A DNA stretch of 64,000 nucleotides, taken from assembly GCF_020509005.1 (NCBI RefSeq), contig NC_063018.1, forward strand, positions 2,046,001 to 2,110,000, written 5' to 3'. The notes under the pieces were generated by a model. The model was not told the origin of the DNA. It searched no databases and was given only the letters and a program-made list of their open reading frames with translations. Position 1 is the stretch's first letter; every line of letters begins with the position of its first letter. The stretch comes from Fulvia fulva (taxonomy: Eukaryota > Ascomycota > Dothideomycetes > Mycosphaerellales > Mycosphaerellaceae). The translations under genes were made by a program, and so were the position numbers. This document shows positions 41,448-51,562 of this stretch, piece by piece.

Positions 41448-41689
41448 TGGTCCGGCTGGTAAGAAGCAGAAGCAGAAGAACAAGCCGAAGCCGAAGAAGG
41501 TCAAGCCGTGAGTACACAGCAACCAACAAGTCAACAACACACCACACCTGACATTGGACCAACAGAGTTGAAGCTGGACCCAGCACTGCAAAGGAGAAGA
41601 AACAGAAAGCGAAAACAAAGAAAAAGTCGAACAAGAAGGAATCGAACAAGAAGACTACTGGCAAGAAAGCTGCCAAGAACGCAAAGTGA
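41448..41689 (+). other. Probable additional Lys-rich C-terminal exons of trf4
   Basis: 41448-41507 reads GPAGKKQKQKNKPKPKK and 41566-41689 continues in frame as a Lys-rich tail ending KKAAKNAK with TGA. A perfect 58-bp intron separates them (GTGAGT, CTGAC branch, CAG). Upstream, the trf4 reading frame would join in phase only if exon 2 ended at 41,419 (CGCAG). The following bases there are ATGAGT instead of GTGAGT, and the implied intron would be just 28 bp. So either an unusual splice joins them or a mutation cut off the tail. Confidence 0.55.
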
Positions 41690-42609
41690 GATTGCTCCAC
41701 AAGCATGGGATACATGACCGGTAATGTGGCGTTTTCGGTGTTCTGCATGAACTGCTTGCGGCCGCGGCAGATGATACCCGTGTACTACTAGATGACTTGA
41801 CTGCTTTTAGGGACGGCGCATTGTTGTAAGAGGAGGGCATCGAGTCACGACGCCTGCCTCGCGACAGCAGCCTTTGGACGCCTTGTCCCCGAATGCATAG
41901 ACACCCCTTCGTTTCAGGCTCACCAGCAGATTATACATTACGACGCGCGAAGGCGCCCATGCTAACAAGACTGCGAAGAACACAACGTCGGCACAGACGA
42001 GAACAAGATGGGAAACAATGGAGGGCTTCATGAAAGACAAGATGGCAACAACTGAGGGCTCCAAACAAGTCTCAACGGCGAAAGCTGCTTGAGCAAACGG
42101 TCTTAGGACCGATCACAAACAAACACGTGAAAGTGCGAGCGATTGTTTCCTGCTTCGGTGGGTTACTTTTGCATTCAAAGCACGATTGCAAAGCATCTCT
42201 AGGGATGTCCTTTTCTCATCGGGTCCATGCGCTAAGGCGTGCGTGGCCGGAGAGGAGAGGAAAGGGGCCATGGTCTAGCTTTTGTCTCGACAATCCTGAC
42301 AGACCCATGAGGGCTTGGCGAGCATGTGAAGACATGGACGAATTTGAGAAGTGAAATGAGTTTTGAGACTCAATGTTATCACAGTTCTAGAACGCTAATG
42401 ACCGCGATTGTCAGAGGGGTTGTTGGTATTCTGCTCTTGTCTTCAGAATCTTATTCTATCTACCGCATCAGATTTGCTATCCTACACTCTCGTTGTGCTG
42501 CATCCAATTTACTCATCTTACACATCCCCAAAGCTGTCATTCGTCGTCGTTCTCGCGTCCTCAATCTTCTCGCCCCCCCCCCCACCACCCACCACGATCT
42601 CAACCCGAT
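41690..42609. other. Intergenic region
   Basis: No supported gene. Near the right end is a pyrimidine-rich stretch with 10-11 C in a row. About 42,473-42,486 (TTTGCTATCCTACA) matches a segment downstream of the next two paralogous secreted-protein genes, indicating that their duplication included 3' flanks. Confidence 0.5.
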
Positions 42610-43083
42610 TTAGAAGTCCGGACAGTTGAATGAATGGCCCATCGCAGTAATCGAAGGGTAGTTAAGGTTGAACACCGCACTAATCTCCTTTCCCTGGTTG
42701 AGATGACGGATCGCAAACTCGATTTTGGTCATGTCGTGACCGTCGTTCGTGCATGAGAAGGATTCGATCTCTGGAACATCCTCGTCGTTCACGAGGGCGT
42801 TCTCGATCGATTGACAGCCCCAGCCGTCCCTGAAGGGAGCCCCGATGTGGAGCTTGTAGCGGACGATGACGGAGAGGAAGCCGGATTGCTTCGCTTTGCA
42901 CGACATGCAGTTCTCGCACACGCTGGATGATCTGACCTTGATTTTGAAGTCGGTGAGAGTGGTAGTGTCCGGGAGAGTTGTGCTGTTGGTAGAGAATGGG
43001 GTGATGTCGCTGGAGACGGGAGCACCATTGATCATGGAGGCGATCAGGGCGACTACACCAAGGAGCAGGGTGGAAGTCTGCAT
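42610..43083 (-). CDS. Six-cysteine small secreted protein, tandem paralogue 1 (157 aa)
   Basis: This protein starts with a signal peptide (MQTSTLLLGVVALIASMING, cut near Ala-Pro). The mature part has six Cys in the order CENCMSC, a GWGC site, FSC and FNC. It carries the family segment LHIGAPFRDGWGC and a DMTKIEFA strand-like segment. The even number of Cys suggests three disulfides. Two paralogues follow at 44,064 and 45,393 with the same Cys plan. No known family was recognised; a secreted effector or antimicrobial-type role is possible, but this is inference. A TATA box (43,260-43,266) and the shared upstream box (43,298-43,312) lie about 180-230 bp before the start. Confidence 0.82.
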   Translation of the reverse strand: MQTSTLLLGVVALIASMINGAPVSSDITPFSTNSTTLPDTTTLTDFKIKVRSSSVCENCMSCKAKQSGFLSVIVRYKLHIGAPFRDGWGCQSIENALVNDEDVPEIESFSCTNDGHDMTKIEFAIRHLNQGKEISAVFNLNYPSITAMGHSFNCPDF

Positions 43084-43259
43084 GTTGGTAGTGATAGGGT
43101 TTGCGTTGAGTGGGTTAATGGTAGTTGTTGCGGTGAGTTGATCTGGTTGTGAGCTCTACTTGTTTGCTGAAGATTGGTCGTGGTATTTGGAGCTGAATCG
43201 TCTTGAAGGTATGAATTAGCGAGGATGCGGAGAGAGCACAAAGCAGCACGGTATCAAGG

Positions 43260-43312
43260 TATATAAGGGAGAGGTATTGTTTCCAAATGTGTCGTATGTG
43301 TCGTGTGCTCAA
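43260..43312 (-). promoter_or_regulatory. Promoter of secreted paralogue 1: TATA and shared box
   Basis: TATATAA (plus-strand reading) at 43,260-43,266, and 32 bp further upstream the box GTGTCGTGTGCTCAA (plus strand) at 43,298-43,312. The box is also found upstream of the two paralogues. Confidence 0.65.
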
Positions 43313-44063
43313 AGTGAAAATGCATTGTGAAGTGTATAGAGGGCGATGAAAGTAATGTGAATGCGATTGGTGAATCGTGTTGTCAGACCGTACACATTAT
43401 GATAGCAGACGACCTTGCCCTTGAGCATCACCCCGCATATGCAGAGAACGTCTTGTGGTCCTCAAAGGCAGAGTTCCGAATGTCTTTGTTCAAGTCACAT
43501 GCATGTTTGCTGTTCGGTACGACAGTAGGGTATGTAGAGATACGCACAGCACTTCGACTTGATGGAGACAGTCAAATCGACTGCCTCATGTGGCCGTGAG
43601 GGGTACGAAAGTGACGTGCAGGAACGACCGTCAGTGGAGGCGAGAGGAACATTAAAGTAAGAGAACCAATATGGGAGAAGAGCCGGATGTATTGATGGAT
43701 TCAGATCTTGCGGTCCGACTTCAGCTCTGAGACCTTAGGCCTAAAAGGCTTGGCAAGCACATGGGACGTTTGAGAACAATAGGGAGAAGGAAGCACTTAT
43801 GTAACCCAGCAATAATACAGATTCTAGAACTTTACTGAAGCATCCACCGAATGTCGGCCCTAACAGTTATGTAGTGGACCGTCCATATGCAGTCTGTCCC
43901 TTACCCATCGGGTCCTACTCCCTAGTGCGTCCAATTTGCTATCTTACACCTTCCATTGCCTGGCATCCAATCTGCTATCATACAAGTCTCGCCGAAGTAG
44001 AAGTTGTCTTACCGTCAAGTCGCTTGCATCATCCAATCCTTCAAGCGCCCGCCTCCTGCCCAA
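43313..44063. other. Intergenic region between secreted paralogues 1 and 2
   Basis: No gene supported. TTTGCTATCTTACA at 43,935-43,948 and a related copy about 40 bp later match the 3' flanks of the other paralogues. Confidence 0.5.
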
Positions 44064-44567
44064 TCATTCTTGCGGACAGTTGAACCCGTCAAAGGTATGA
44101 CGTCGGACCTCGGGGTAAATCACATTCAAAAACTTGCTGATCTCCCAGCCCCTATCATGCCTCAGGGCCACGAAGCTGATCTTGGTCATGCCGTACCCAT
44201 CATCCTTGCACTTGGAGGCGGCGAAGTCTGGGGTGTGCGGATCCTCTTCGAACGCCGTCTCGATTGGACCGCATCCCGCGCCGTTAGCGAAGGGAGCACC
44301 AATGTGAAGGTCGTATCGAAGGGTGCTCGTGATCAACGGAATCCCTGTCTGCTTGGCTGTGCAAGACCTGCAGTTCTCGCACATCGGCCCCGATCGTGCT
44401 TTGATCTTGTTGTGGGTAGTTGCGAAGAAATCGTTGGACATGTCAGCGTTGGCGATGGCATGTAAAGAGTTGCTGGAGGCTTGGCTGATAACGGTGTCGA
44501 TAGGCGCGGCCTTGACCATAGAGATGATCATGGCGAAAGCAGCAAGAACGAGAGTGATGATTTGCAT
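44064..44567 (-). CDS. Six-cysteine small secreted protein, tandem paralogue 2 (167 aa)
   Basis: The start is placed at 44,567, where MQIITLVLAAFAMIISMVKA gives a signal peptide; the longer upstream frame is leader sequence. The mature part has CENCRSC, then LHIGAPFANGAGC, KCKDDGYGMTKISF and the terminal FNC, i.e. the same six-Cys plan as paralogues 1 and 3. Function unknown; secreted, probably disulfide-stabilised. A TATA box is at 44,719-44,726 and the shared upstream box at 44,748-44,762. Confidence 0.82.
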   Translation of the reverse strand: MQIITLVLAAFAMIISMVKAAPIDTVISQASSNSLHAIANADMSNDFFATTHNKIKARSGPMCENCRSCTAKQTGIPLITSTLRYDLHIGAPFANGAGCGPIETAFEEDPHTPDFAASKCKDDGYGMTKISFVALRHDRGWEISKFLNVIYPEVRRHTFDGFNCPQE

Positions 44568-44718
44568 GATGGCGGTGTGGGGTTGTTGAGCTTTCTGAAG
44601 AGGCGGAGTGATTGTGGGTTCGGTCTGGTGGTAGTGGTCGATCCGGTGGGATTTTGGAGTGTTCTTGTTAGATGATCGGATGATGATGGTCGAGTATAGA
44701 AGTAGCATGTTTTCTGGG

Positions 44719-44762
44719 TATATATACAGGTAACTTGACCTCCCTCTGTGTCGTGTGCTCAA
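44719..44762 (-). promoter_or_regulatory. Promoter of secreted paralogue 2: TATA and shared box
   Basis: TATATATA at 44,719-44,726 and GTGTCGTGTGCTCAA (plus strand) at 44,748-44,762, identical to the box of paralogue 1. Confidence 0.65.
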
Positions 44763-45392
44763 TGCGTTATGGATGTTACGGAATCAAGTGAATCTATTAT
44801 GTGTATAGACATTGAATTTTGTCGCCAAGATATAGGCATTATGATAGCAACAGGTCTTCATTCAATGGTCTCAGCTCTTAGACATGCAGCTGTATGTCTT
44901 TGTCGCCAACAAAGAATTGGACGTCAACAGCATTGTCCGGCGCGATGCAACCTTGCGCGTCAATGTCTTGTTCGACTCAACGTTGGGCGAAGTCGTGCCA
45001 TCATCGATACTATGGCTCGAGCGATGATTGCACATCCCAAGCCACAATTATCCACTCCAACATTTCATTTCATGACTACGGTAAGCATTGGTCTGTCGCG
45101 CAGAACGATGCCCGAACGACTGTCACAAATGACCAGAGGATATGAGAAGAGGGTGAAGGACCAAGACGAAGGCTGTGACCGAGAGGCACCTCCAACGCTG
45201 CTCAAGAAGCAAATTTGGCAAACATGTCCGATAATGAGAGGTGAGATGTCAAGTTCGTAACCCAGTTTGAATACATTCTATCGAAGAGAAAGGCATGTCC
45301 GCATTCCCATAACGTCCAAAATACTATAGTACACCCTTGGCCCTCTATCGAACTTTCAATTTGCTATCGTACAAGTCCCCGTTCTCACTCCA
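44763..45392. other. Intergenic region between secreted paralogues 2 and 3
   Basis: An open frame spans 44,748-45,260 on the plus strand, but it starts inside the promoter box and has no recognisable domain, so I do not call it. TTTGCTATCGTACA-type sequence at about 45,359-45,373 matches the other 3' flanks. Confidence 0.5.
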
Positions 45393-45923
45393 CTATCTCA
45401 TGATTCTTCGCCCCCCAACTGTTAAGCCTAGGCTCAATCGGAAATTTCCGCAGTTGAAGCCATAGCTCATTTTGGCTTTGACAGCCGGGTATGCTCGGTT
45501 GAAGACCTGTGAGATCTCCCAGCCCTGGTTGTAGTCCCAGGCTGTGAATCTGATTTTGGTGTAGCCGAATCCATCGTCCTTGCAGCTGTAGTCAGAAATC
45601 TCCGAGACGCGAGAGGCCTCCTGAAGGGATTTCTTGATCGGCTCGCAGCCGCCGCCGTTGGCGAAGGGTGCACCGATGTGGAGACGATACTCAAGGACGA
45701 TACTCTTCTGCTTGGTCGTGCAGGACATGCAATCCTGGCAGATGGGGTTCGCCTTGGCCTTCGACACGAACGTGAAATTCGAGTGCGCTGAAGACTTGGC
45801 GTTGAAGGTGGTGTTGCCGTAGGTGGGAACGGCGTTGACGGTAGAGTTGTCGTAGATGGGGACGGCATTGACGGCTGAGCTAACGATTGCAGCTCCAGCG
45901 AGAAGGAGGGTGGTGAATTGCAT
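45393..45923 (-). CDS. Six-cysteine small secreted protein, tandem paralogue 3 (176 aa)
   Basis: The start is placed at 45,923 (MQFTTLLLAGAAIVSSAVNA signal peptide). A short repeat (VNAVPIYDNST, VNAVPTYGNTT) follows the signal. The mature part has CQDCMSC, LHIGAPFANGGGC, YSCKDDGFGYTKIRF and FNC. Unlike its paralogues, which stop two to three residues after the last Cys, this one runs about 17 residues further (ending GGRRIMR), suggesting loss of the original stop. The 5' leader contains a short tandem repeat. TATA box at 46,125-46,131; related upstream box at 46,165-46,179. Confidence 0.8.
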   Translation of the reverse strand: MQFTTLLLAGAAIVSSAVNAVPIYDNSTVNAVPTYGNTTFNAKSSAHSNFTFVSKAKANPICQDCMSCTTKQKSIVLEYRLHIGAPFANGGGCEPIKKSLQEASRVSEISDYSCKDDGFGYTKIRFTAWDYNQGWEISQVFNRAYPAVKAKMSYGFNCGNFRLSLGLTVGGRRIMR

Positions 45924-46014
45924 CTTTGCAGTGGTTGGTGTGTGGTAGGCTGGAGAGTTGTGCTCGTTCATCCTGGCTGGTGGCAGAGTCCTGTTTGTTG
46001 AGCAGGTGGTGGTT

Positions 46015-46075
46015 GTGGTAAGCAGGTGGTGGTTGTGGTAAGCAGGTGGTAAGCAGGTGGTAAGCAGGTGGTTCG
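46015..46075. repeat. Short tandem repeats in leader of paralogue 3
   Basis: Units of AAGCAGGTGGT, alternating with GGTTGTGGT, recur about five times within 60 bp in the 5' untranslated region. They probably arose by replication slippage. Confidence 0.7.
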
Positions 46076-46124
46076 GAGTGTGATCTGATGATGATGAGTC
46101 TTGCATAAGTAGCATTCGATGGAC

Positions 46125-46179
46125 TTATATAGGGGGAGCGCATCGTCTCCATCTTTGTCGTAAAGTGTCGTGTGTTGAA
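46125..46179 (-). promoter_or_regulatory. Promoter of secreted paralogue 3: TATA and shared box
   Basis: TTATATA at 46,125-46,131 and GTGTCGTGTGTTGAA at 46,165-46,179, a slightly diverged version of the box upstream of paralogues 1 and 2. Confidence 0.6.
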
Positions 46180-46800
46180 TGCGTTGTTGGGTATATTGCA
46201 CTTAGCGAATTCGTTGTGGGTACATGGCCAGTGAATTATGTTGTCACGACATAGGCATTGCGATAGTAGGTGATATTGGTCGTCCAACACGTACACATAG
46301 ATGAACATGACCGCCACCTATCCGTTCGCTGCAACATGAGACAGATAACGCAAGGCCTTTGTTAAGAATCTAGACAAGCGCATTGACGTGTTTGTTTGAT
46401 GCTGAGACTGACATGTTGGTCGTTCCCTTTGTTAGCACTCTAGCGTGTAGGGTCAGTTCCTACGTGGGTAGGATGGGCGATGTGAGGTTGCAGCAGTAAT
46501 CAAGGGATTCGAGAGCTGTCGATAAAAATTGTTGACCTCTTAAAGGTGTAGCATAGGAGCCTTTACGACCCAAGGCAAGCCACTGATGAGCTTGGTAGAG
46601 AGGTAGCAATGCACGAGCGCCCCTCGTAGCTCGCCATGCTCAGCGCAGCTAAGAGAAGAACATACCGAGCATGCCTTGAACACCTGTCCATTGCTGAAGG
46701 ACCGGCAAGCTTGAAGGCATTGAAGGACGACATTGGCACTAGGGGAGTGACGCCTTGCTTGCACAGTCTTTGACCTCAGTAAGACATTCCACATCATCTA
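46180..46800. other. Intergenic region
   Basis: Only short frames; nothing recognisable. Confidence 0.5.
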
Positions 46801-48858
46801 CTACAATGAGCTCTCTGCATCATGTACGATCAATATCCAGCCTGAGTGGCGTTTCAGAGGCTGTGCTTGTGGGACAGATGGATATCTGAGCGGCCGCACT
46901 TTGAACCCTTTATCGTTATACTGAACGGATACATCAAAGAGCCTGTCAATTTGACAATCGTCCAGTGCCTGATCCAGCAAGAAGTATCGATCGTCTTCTA
47001 CGAATGCCCAGCCCAGATCTGAGAGTGCCTCAACCTTGATGAGGTCCTTTGAGATCCAAGTGCTACCTGCCGTCGAGGACTCCTCTGCTTGATAGGAGTC
47101 ATGCCACAAGAGTCTAATGCCTTCCATATCCTCGACCACTGGCCTCCTCTCCTGATGGTCCCTGGGTTGATCACCATAGTGAGCAAGTCTAGATGTCGTG
47201 AGATGCTCGTCGACAGACAGATCATCTTCGTAGCCACAATGAGCAAGTATGAACGAGTGTCCAGCACGTTGGGGGGATATAGCGCGTTGAGGGGACATTG
47301 CAGGTCGCCACAGTTCCATTTGCCAGGTGTCGGCATCGACGTGGGGATCTTGTGGAGTGATCCAGCGCCAAGGTTTATTAGAGTCGCCGTCGTGATCTGT
47401 GTCTCTTTGAACAGTCTTTTTTTGATCCATGACTTGCCAGTACCTTTCATACCATTCTGCCAAGCCCTCTCGCTGTCTCCTACTCAAGGCAATGAGGCCC
47501 AGATAGTGCTTTGCCTCGACCAGGAATGGGTATCCCAACGCGCAGAGAGCACCTCTGTAGCCTGCGGTCCTGGGCATGCGGGAACGGCGCACATTGATAT
47601 CGTCAGAATCGGATGATACGCCGGTACTACCAAAGCTCGGGGTGGATGCGGCTTCATGAACAAGCGATTGGTGCTTGAGTCGGTTGCCGTCACTGTTGGT
47701 ATCCTTTAGTGGCCTGTGGCTGCGTGCGATCCCACTAGACGTTGCCGTGCGCCCTCGCGCCGCTGTATACTTGGCTGAGTGTTCGTGGCCTTTGAAATCA
47801 GCCATGCCGATTCTGCTGTATTGTGACGATGATTCGGGTTCGATCAGTTGTAGTAATGGGCCATCTGCCTGTAGTGGTGGGTCACCAGGTCGAGTCTCGC
47901 TAGCGTCCTCGTCCGCGGATTCGCAATATGGCGATAAGTACCGCAGTTTTCTCCGACTCACATCACACACGTGTTCGTCGTGGTTTGGGTGGACATCAAT
48001 GGCCTGGAAATCAAGACTTCCGGGTCCTCTACTCTGCAAGTCGTCGTCTGCGGGCGTTCTGCCTCCTAGGGCCTGTGGCACGTCAGAACTTGCCACGATC
48101 TTGCTCACGTCGAGCTCGACAATACGTATTGGCGCAAGGTCTTCCGAGCCTGAAACTTCGTCTTCTGAAAGCCAACCGCTTTTGGCGAGTGACTCGAGGT
48201 ATTTCTTGATCTGTGGTTTGTACTTGTGGAGATGCTGGCTCGGAAAACCGTCACCAAACAGTTCGCGTCGGATGCGTCGCCAAAAATGTCGATCATCACC
48301 CTCGTAAGCAGTCATGATCGAGCCATGCTTCTGGCCTGCGCGCACCTGCGCCGCGTATGCATCGACCGACTGCTGTATCTGTTCTGGCAATGCATGGAGA
48401 TGCGTCTGCACCAAGCCAGTCAATGTCCTAGCCAGCCCAGCTTTCGCGAGATAGCTCAACAACTCGTCGCCATGCTCTTGCAGTCTTGACGATAGCCGGC
48501 CGACTTCCGCGTTTTCAAGCCGGATCTTCTTCCCATTCCTTTCGCGGCTCTTGCTGAGACCACAGGCCTTACACTTCGTAAGCAAGGCTTCGACCTCACC
48601 CACCGTGCGCTCAGAGCGCGACAGCAGATCGTGAAGCTCATCCTTGTCCTGATCGGTGCGAATGAGTACCAAAGCTGAGTCGCTCGCTGCAGCCTCCACG
48701 CGGCTCAGAAGGCTGCGAAGCCTGTCCAGAGATGGTGTTATTTCGGTGGAGTGTCCACAAGCCAAGTCCCAGCCTTCATAAACGAAACAGATCAGGAAGC
48801 GACGTTGTTGATGTCGTCGGAGAGGATCGGAAGTCGGCGCTTTCGCCGCAAGATTCAC
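46801..48858 (-). CDS. Large hypothetical protein, possible fungal STAND-type N-terminal domain (about 685 aa)
   Basis: Unrecognised by name. The N-terminal part (VYEGWDLACGH, then SLDRLRSLLSRVEAA and VGEVEALLTKCKACG) resembles the helical N-terminal domain found in many fungal STAND/ankyrin proteins; this is a weak impression. FWRRIRRELFGDGFPSQHLHKYKPQI follows at about 195-220 (quoted span split by me as two helices). The middle is acidic and disordered, and the C-terminal third contains AEWYERYWQVMDQKK. The frame is open to 48,858 but has no ATG at its 5' end, so an upstream exon is probably missing. It is head-to-head with the heme lyase gene. Confidence 0.6.
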   Translation of the reverse strand: MNLAAKAPTSDPLRRHQQRRFLICFVYEGWDLACGHSTEITPSLDRLRSLLSRVEAAASDSALVLIRTDQDKDELHDLLSRSERTVGEVEALLTKCKACGLSKSRERNGKKIRLENAEVGRLSSRLQEHGDELLSYLAKAGLARTLTGLVQTHLHALPEQIQQSVDAYAAQVRAGQKHGSIMTAYEGDDRHFWRRIRRELFGDGFPSQHLHKYKPQIKKYLESLAKSGWLSEDEVSGSEDLAPIRIVELDVSKIVASSDVPQALGGRTPADDDLQSRGPGSLDFQAIDVHPNHDEHVCDVSRRKLRYLSPYCESADEDASETRPGDPPLQADGPLLQLIEPESSSQYSRIGMADFKGHEHSAKYTAARGRTATSSGIARSHRPLKDTNSDGNRLKHQSLVHEAASTPSFGSTGVSSDSDDINVRRSRMPRTAGYRGALCALGYPFLVEAKHYLGLIALSRRQREGLAEWYERYWQVMDQKKTVQRDTDHDGDSNKPWRWITPQDPHVDADTWQMELWRPAMSPQRAISPQRAGHSFILAHCGYEDDLSVDEHLTTSRLAHYGDQPRDHQERRPVVEDMEGIRLLWHDSYQAEESSTAGSTWISKDLIKVEALSDLGWAFVEDDRYFLLDQALDDCQIDRLFDVSVQYNDKGFKVRPLRYPSVPQAQPLKRHSGWILIVHDAESSL

Positions 48859-49028
48859 TTCCGGCAGAGCTAGCCGAGACCCTTGTAGTCTAATGGTGCA
48901 CGGATGTCATCGATCCATGCTATCGCATCGTCAACATTTTCTACTCTACCGTCGCCTCCTTGGACTTGCCATACCGTTGTAGCACTACTGAACTCTCTGA
49001 GCCGCCTTCCTATTCCACAAACACAGTC

Positions 49029-50105
49029 ATGGGCTGGTTCTGGGCCGACACGACTCCCTCCGCAACCATCGCCCCTCATCCCATACCATCGAACTCAAGC
49101 GCGCAACCACCGCCATCATGTCCCATGCACAACAAGACTGCCTCAGCACTCTCAGGGAAGCCCCCAGCTCCAGCACAAAGCGAACGGCCTAGCGCCTGTC
49201 CAGTAAAACACGATGCGCCCAAATCCTCCAGCGCATCGCCCAGCTACATTTCGAAGCTCAACCCTCTCAACTACATGCCACAGAGCATATCCAACAAACG
49301 CGAAGCTTCGGAGCAAAACATCAACCTCCCTCTTGATCGCGAAGCCTCCACAATCCCTCGCGGTGGCGGTCAAGGAACGTGGGAGTACCCCTCCCCGCAA
49401 CAAATGTACAACGCTATGCTGCGGAAAGGATACACCGACACGCCAGCTGAGCACGTAGAGAGTATGGTAGCTGTGCATAATTTTCTCAACGAGGGCGCGT
49501 GGGAGGAGATCAAGGGGTGGGAAGATAGGTTCAGAGAGGGACTAGGGAAGGCGTGGGAGAGGTGCGCGAAGGGCGAGGAGGGGTATTCGCAAAGCCAGAC
49601 CATGGAGTCGTTGAGGAGGCAAAATGATCGTGAGGAGTATTACGGGCCGAGTTTGCTGAGGTTCGAGGGGAGACCGAACGATATTACGCCCAAGGCCAGA
49701 ATACTGGGGTTGATGAGTAGCGTGCTGCCGAGCCAGTATCCGGACAACCCGCCCTTTGATCGGCATGATTGGGTGAGTGCAATGGATCACGCTGTGATGG
49801 GTAAGGATATGCTGACTTTGGTACAGTACGTGGAGCGACAAGGCCCAGGCGGCCAGAAGAAGGAGCTGCGATATGTGATCGGTACGTTCAGGACGATCTA
49901 TCTGCACTAACTCTGCTAACATTGTACAGACTACTACAGCGGACCTCCAGAACCCACGGGAGAACCAGTCTTCTACCTCGATGTACGACCAGCAGTCGAT
50001 GGACCCACAGCAGCCTGCGAACGATTACTACGATGGGGCGGTGATGTTTGGTGGCGAGCCAGTGGTGGCAGCGTAAGAGAAGAGCTTGCAAGACAGAAGC
50101 GATGA
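49029..50105 (+). CDS. cyc3: Holocytochrome c synthase (cytochrome c heme lyase, 324 aa)
   Basis: Three exons: 49029-49772, 49827-49881 and 49930-50105, with introns of 54 and 48 bp (GTGAGT and GTACGT donors). This mitochondrial intermembrane-space enzyme attaches heme covalently to apocytochrome c. It begins MGWFWADTT, a typical fungal start, and has two heme-regulatory Cys-Pro motifs (CPMHN at 31, CPV at 57). [14 protein letters not shown] contains the conserved His that ligates heme in this family. PFDRHDW, joined across intron 1 to YVERQG, and [15 protein letters not shown] are the C-terminal signatures. An ATG 69 bp upstream is in frame, but MGWFWA is the better start. Confidence 0.93.
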
Positions 50106-50995
50106 TATTTGTAAGATGTGTTTCGGAGGATACTGTAATTATGGGCATGGCATGGGACAAGCGTGGAGTTTCGGCGTTCATCGGCATCAGTGGGAAGCAG
50201 CGGGGATGGTGATGAAGGCATGGACGATGTTTGTACAACTCGACTCATGGAATGGCGAATCTGCGTGCAGGCGGTGTAAAGCGAGTGTAATGATATACAC
50301 GATGTGTTCACGACAACGTTGCAGCCGGCTAAGGAAGCCAAAAGTGTCACGAGCGACGGTGGAAGACGACATTGTTTCACAAGCGAGACAAGCAGCACGT
50401 GGGTCTTGACGGATGTCGTCACGAGCAGCACCCCATGATTGATACCACAGACGGGTTGTGAACGAGGTCAGCGAGAACCTCGTTTGCTGAGCATGCTAAC
50501 ACTTTGCGGCACAGGGACATCTAGATGTACCATCTTTGGACGGGTCAGCCTAGGACTCCTGTGCCCTGCCGTGCAGAGAACATGTCAACTCACCTCCACC
50601 GAGGCTGCACCTGACACCAAGAGGCTGAAAGCATGAGATGGGCCTATGAGCAGCTTACTATCATGGAGAACGGGAGAGGGATGCTACGAAGCATATTCTT
50701 TACTGATTTCATAACTGTTGATCTAGTGTCGATTGCTAGGCCCGGTCACGATGGCACTACTCCGTCTTCACCACTGAACCATGACCCTGCCATCATGTTC
50801 AACGCCATCGACTTTAAATGCTGCAGCTTTCACGGCCACTTCTCCGCCTCCATCAGTCTTTACGATGAATTCAAGGACGGGATAAACAGCTGAATCGCAA
50901 CACGTACTCTGCCTTCTACCACCTACATACGGACTCTCAACACCCCAATCACTTTTAACTTCTACTCAACCATTCACAACCAAGCTTCGCTCACC
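50106..50995. other. Intergenic region
   Basis: No supported gene. The frames present are short and lack domain signals. The right end is the upstream region of the first four-cysteine protein. Confidence 0.5.
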
Positions 50996-51202
50996 ATGCA
51001 CGGCAACATCAGCCCCGACACCTTCAACCGTGCCGATGGTGCCGAGCAGGAGCTCGTTGCCTCAGGGCGTCTGTATCCCTGCCAGGGACGGTTCAGCTTC
51101 AGCTGCAACAACCAGGTCAATACTCCTGATGCATCGTGCCAGACATGCAAGGAGCACTGGATCGCCAGTTACGGTCGATCCGACACTCATGGAACTACTT
51201 GA
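50996..51202 (+). CDS. Tiny four-cysteine protein, paralogue 1 (68 aa)
   Basis: It starts at a good initiation context (CACCATG). No signal peptide. Four Cys are arranged C-x7-C-x10-C-x2-C followed by x4-W-I (YPCQGRFSF, SCNNQ, ASCQTCKEHWI). A paralogue with exactly the same spacing lies at 51,563-51,733. The pattern could bind one zinc ion or form two disulfides. Function unknown. Confidence 0.65.
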   Translation: MHGNISPDTFNRADGAEQELVASGRLYPCQGRFSFSCNNQVNTPDASCQTCKEHWIASYGRSDTHGTT

Positions 51203-51562
51203 TTCCTTTCAACCGATCCTAGCGTGGGTTTGCTGCGGATCTAGCATGGCGTTTGATGGGGTGTGTTTGCCTGATCGATAATCATGGAACGATGTCGTTC
51301 GGTGCATGCTTAGATAGGACTGAAAGACCGCCTTCTTCTGATCATCTTGTTGTATACTGTACGCCACCACTTTCTGATGGACACAGCTTTCACAGCCATC
51401 TCGTTGCCACCTGCAGCTTTCACAAGAGACACAAGAGACGGTATATATACGACGACATGTTGGGCTTCCTCTTTACTCCATACCACCCACACAGCGACTC
51501 ACAACACGACTGGAACCACGCTCGTATCTCAGCTTGCAACACCAATGACTTGCCCGCTGATC

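Noticed and set aside
44748..45260. 170-residue plus-strand frame between secreted paralogues
   Set aside because: It begins in the shared promoter box, has no domain, and its composition looks random.
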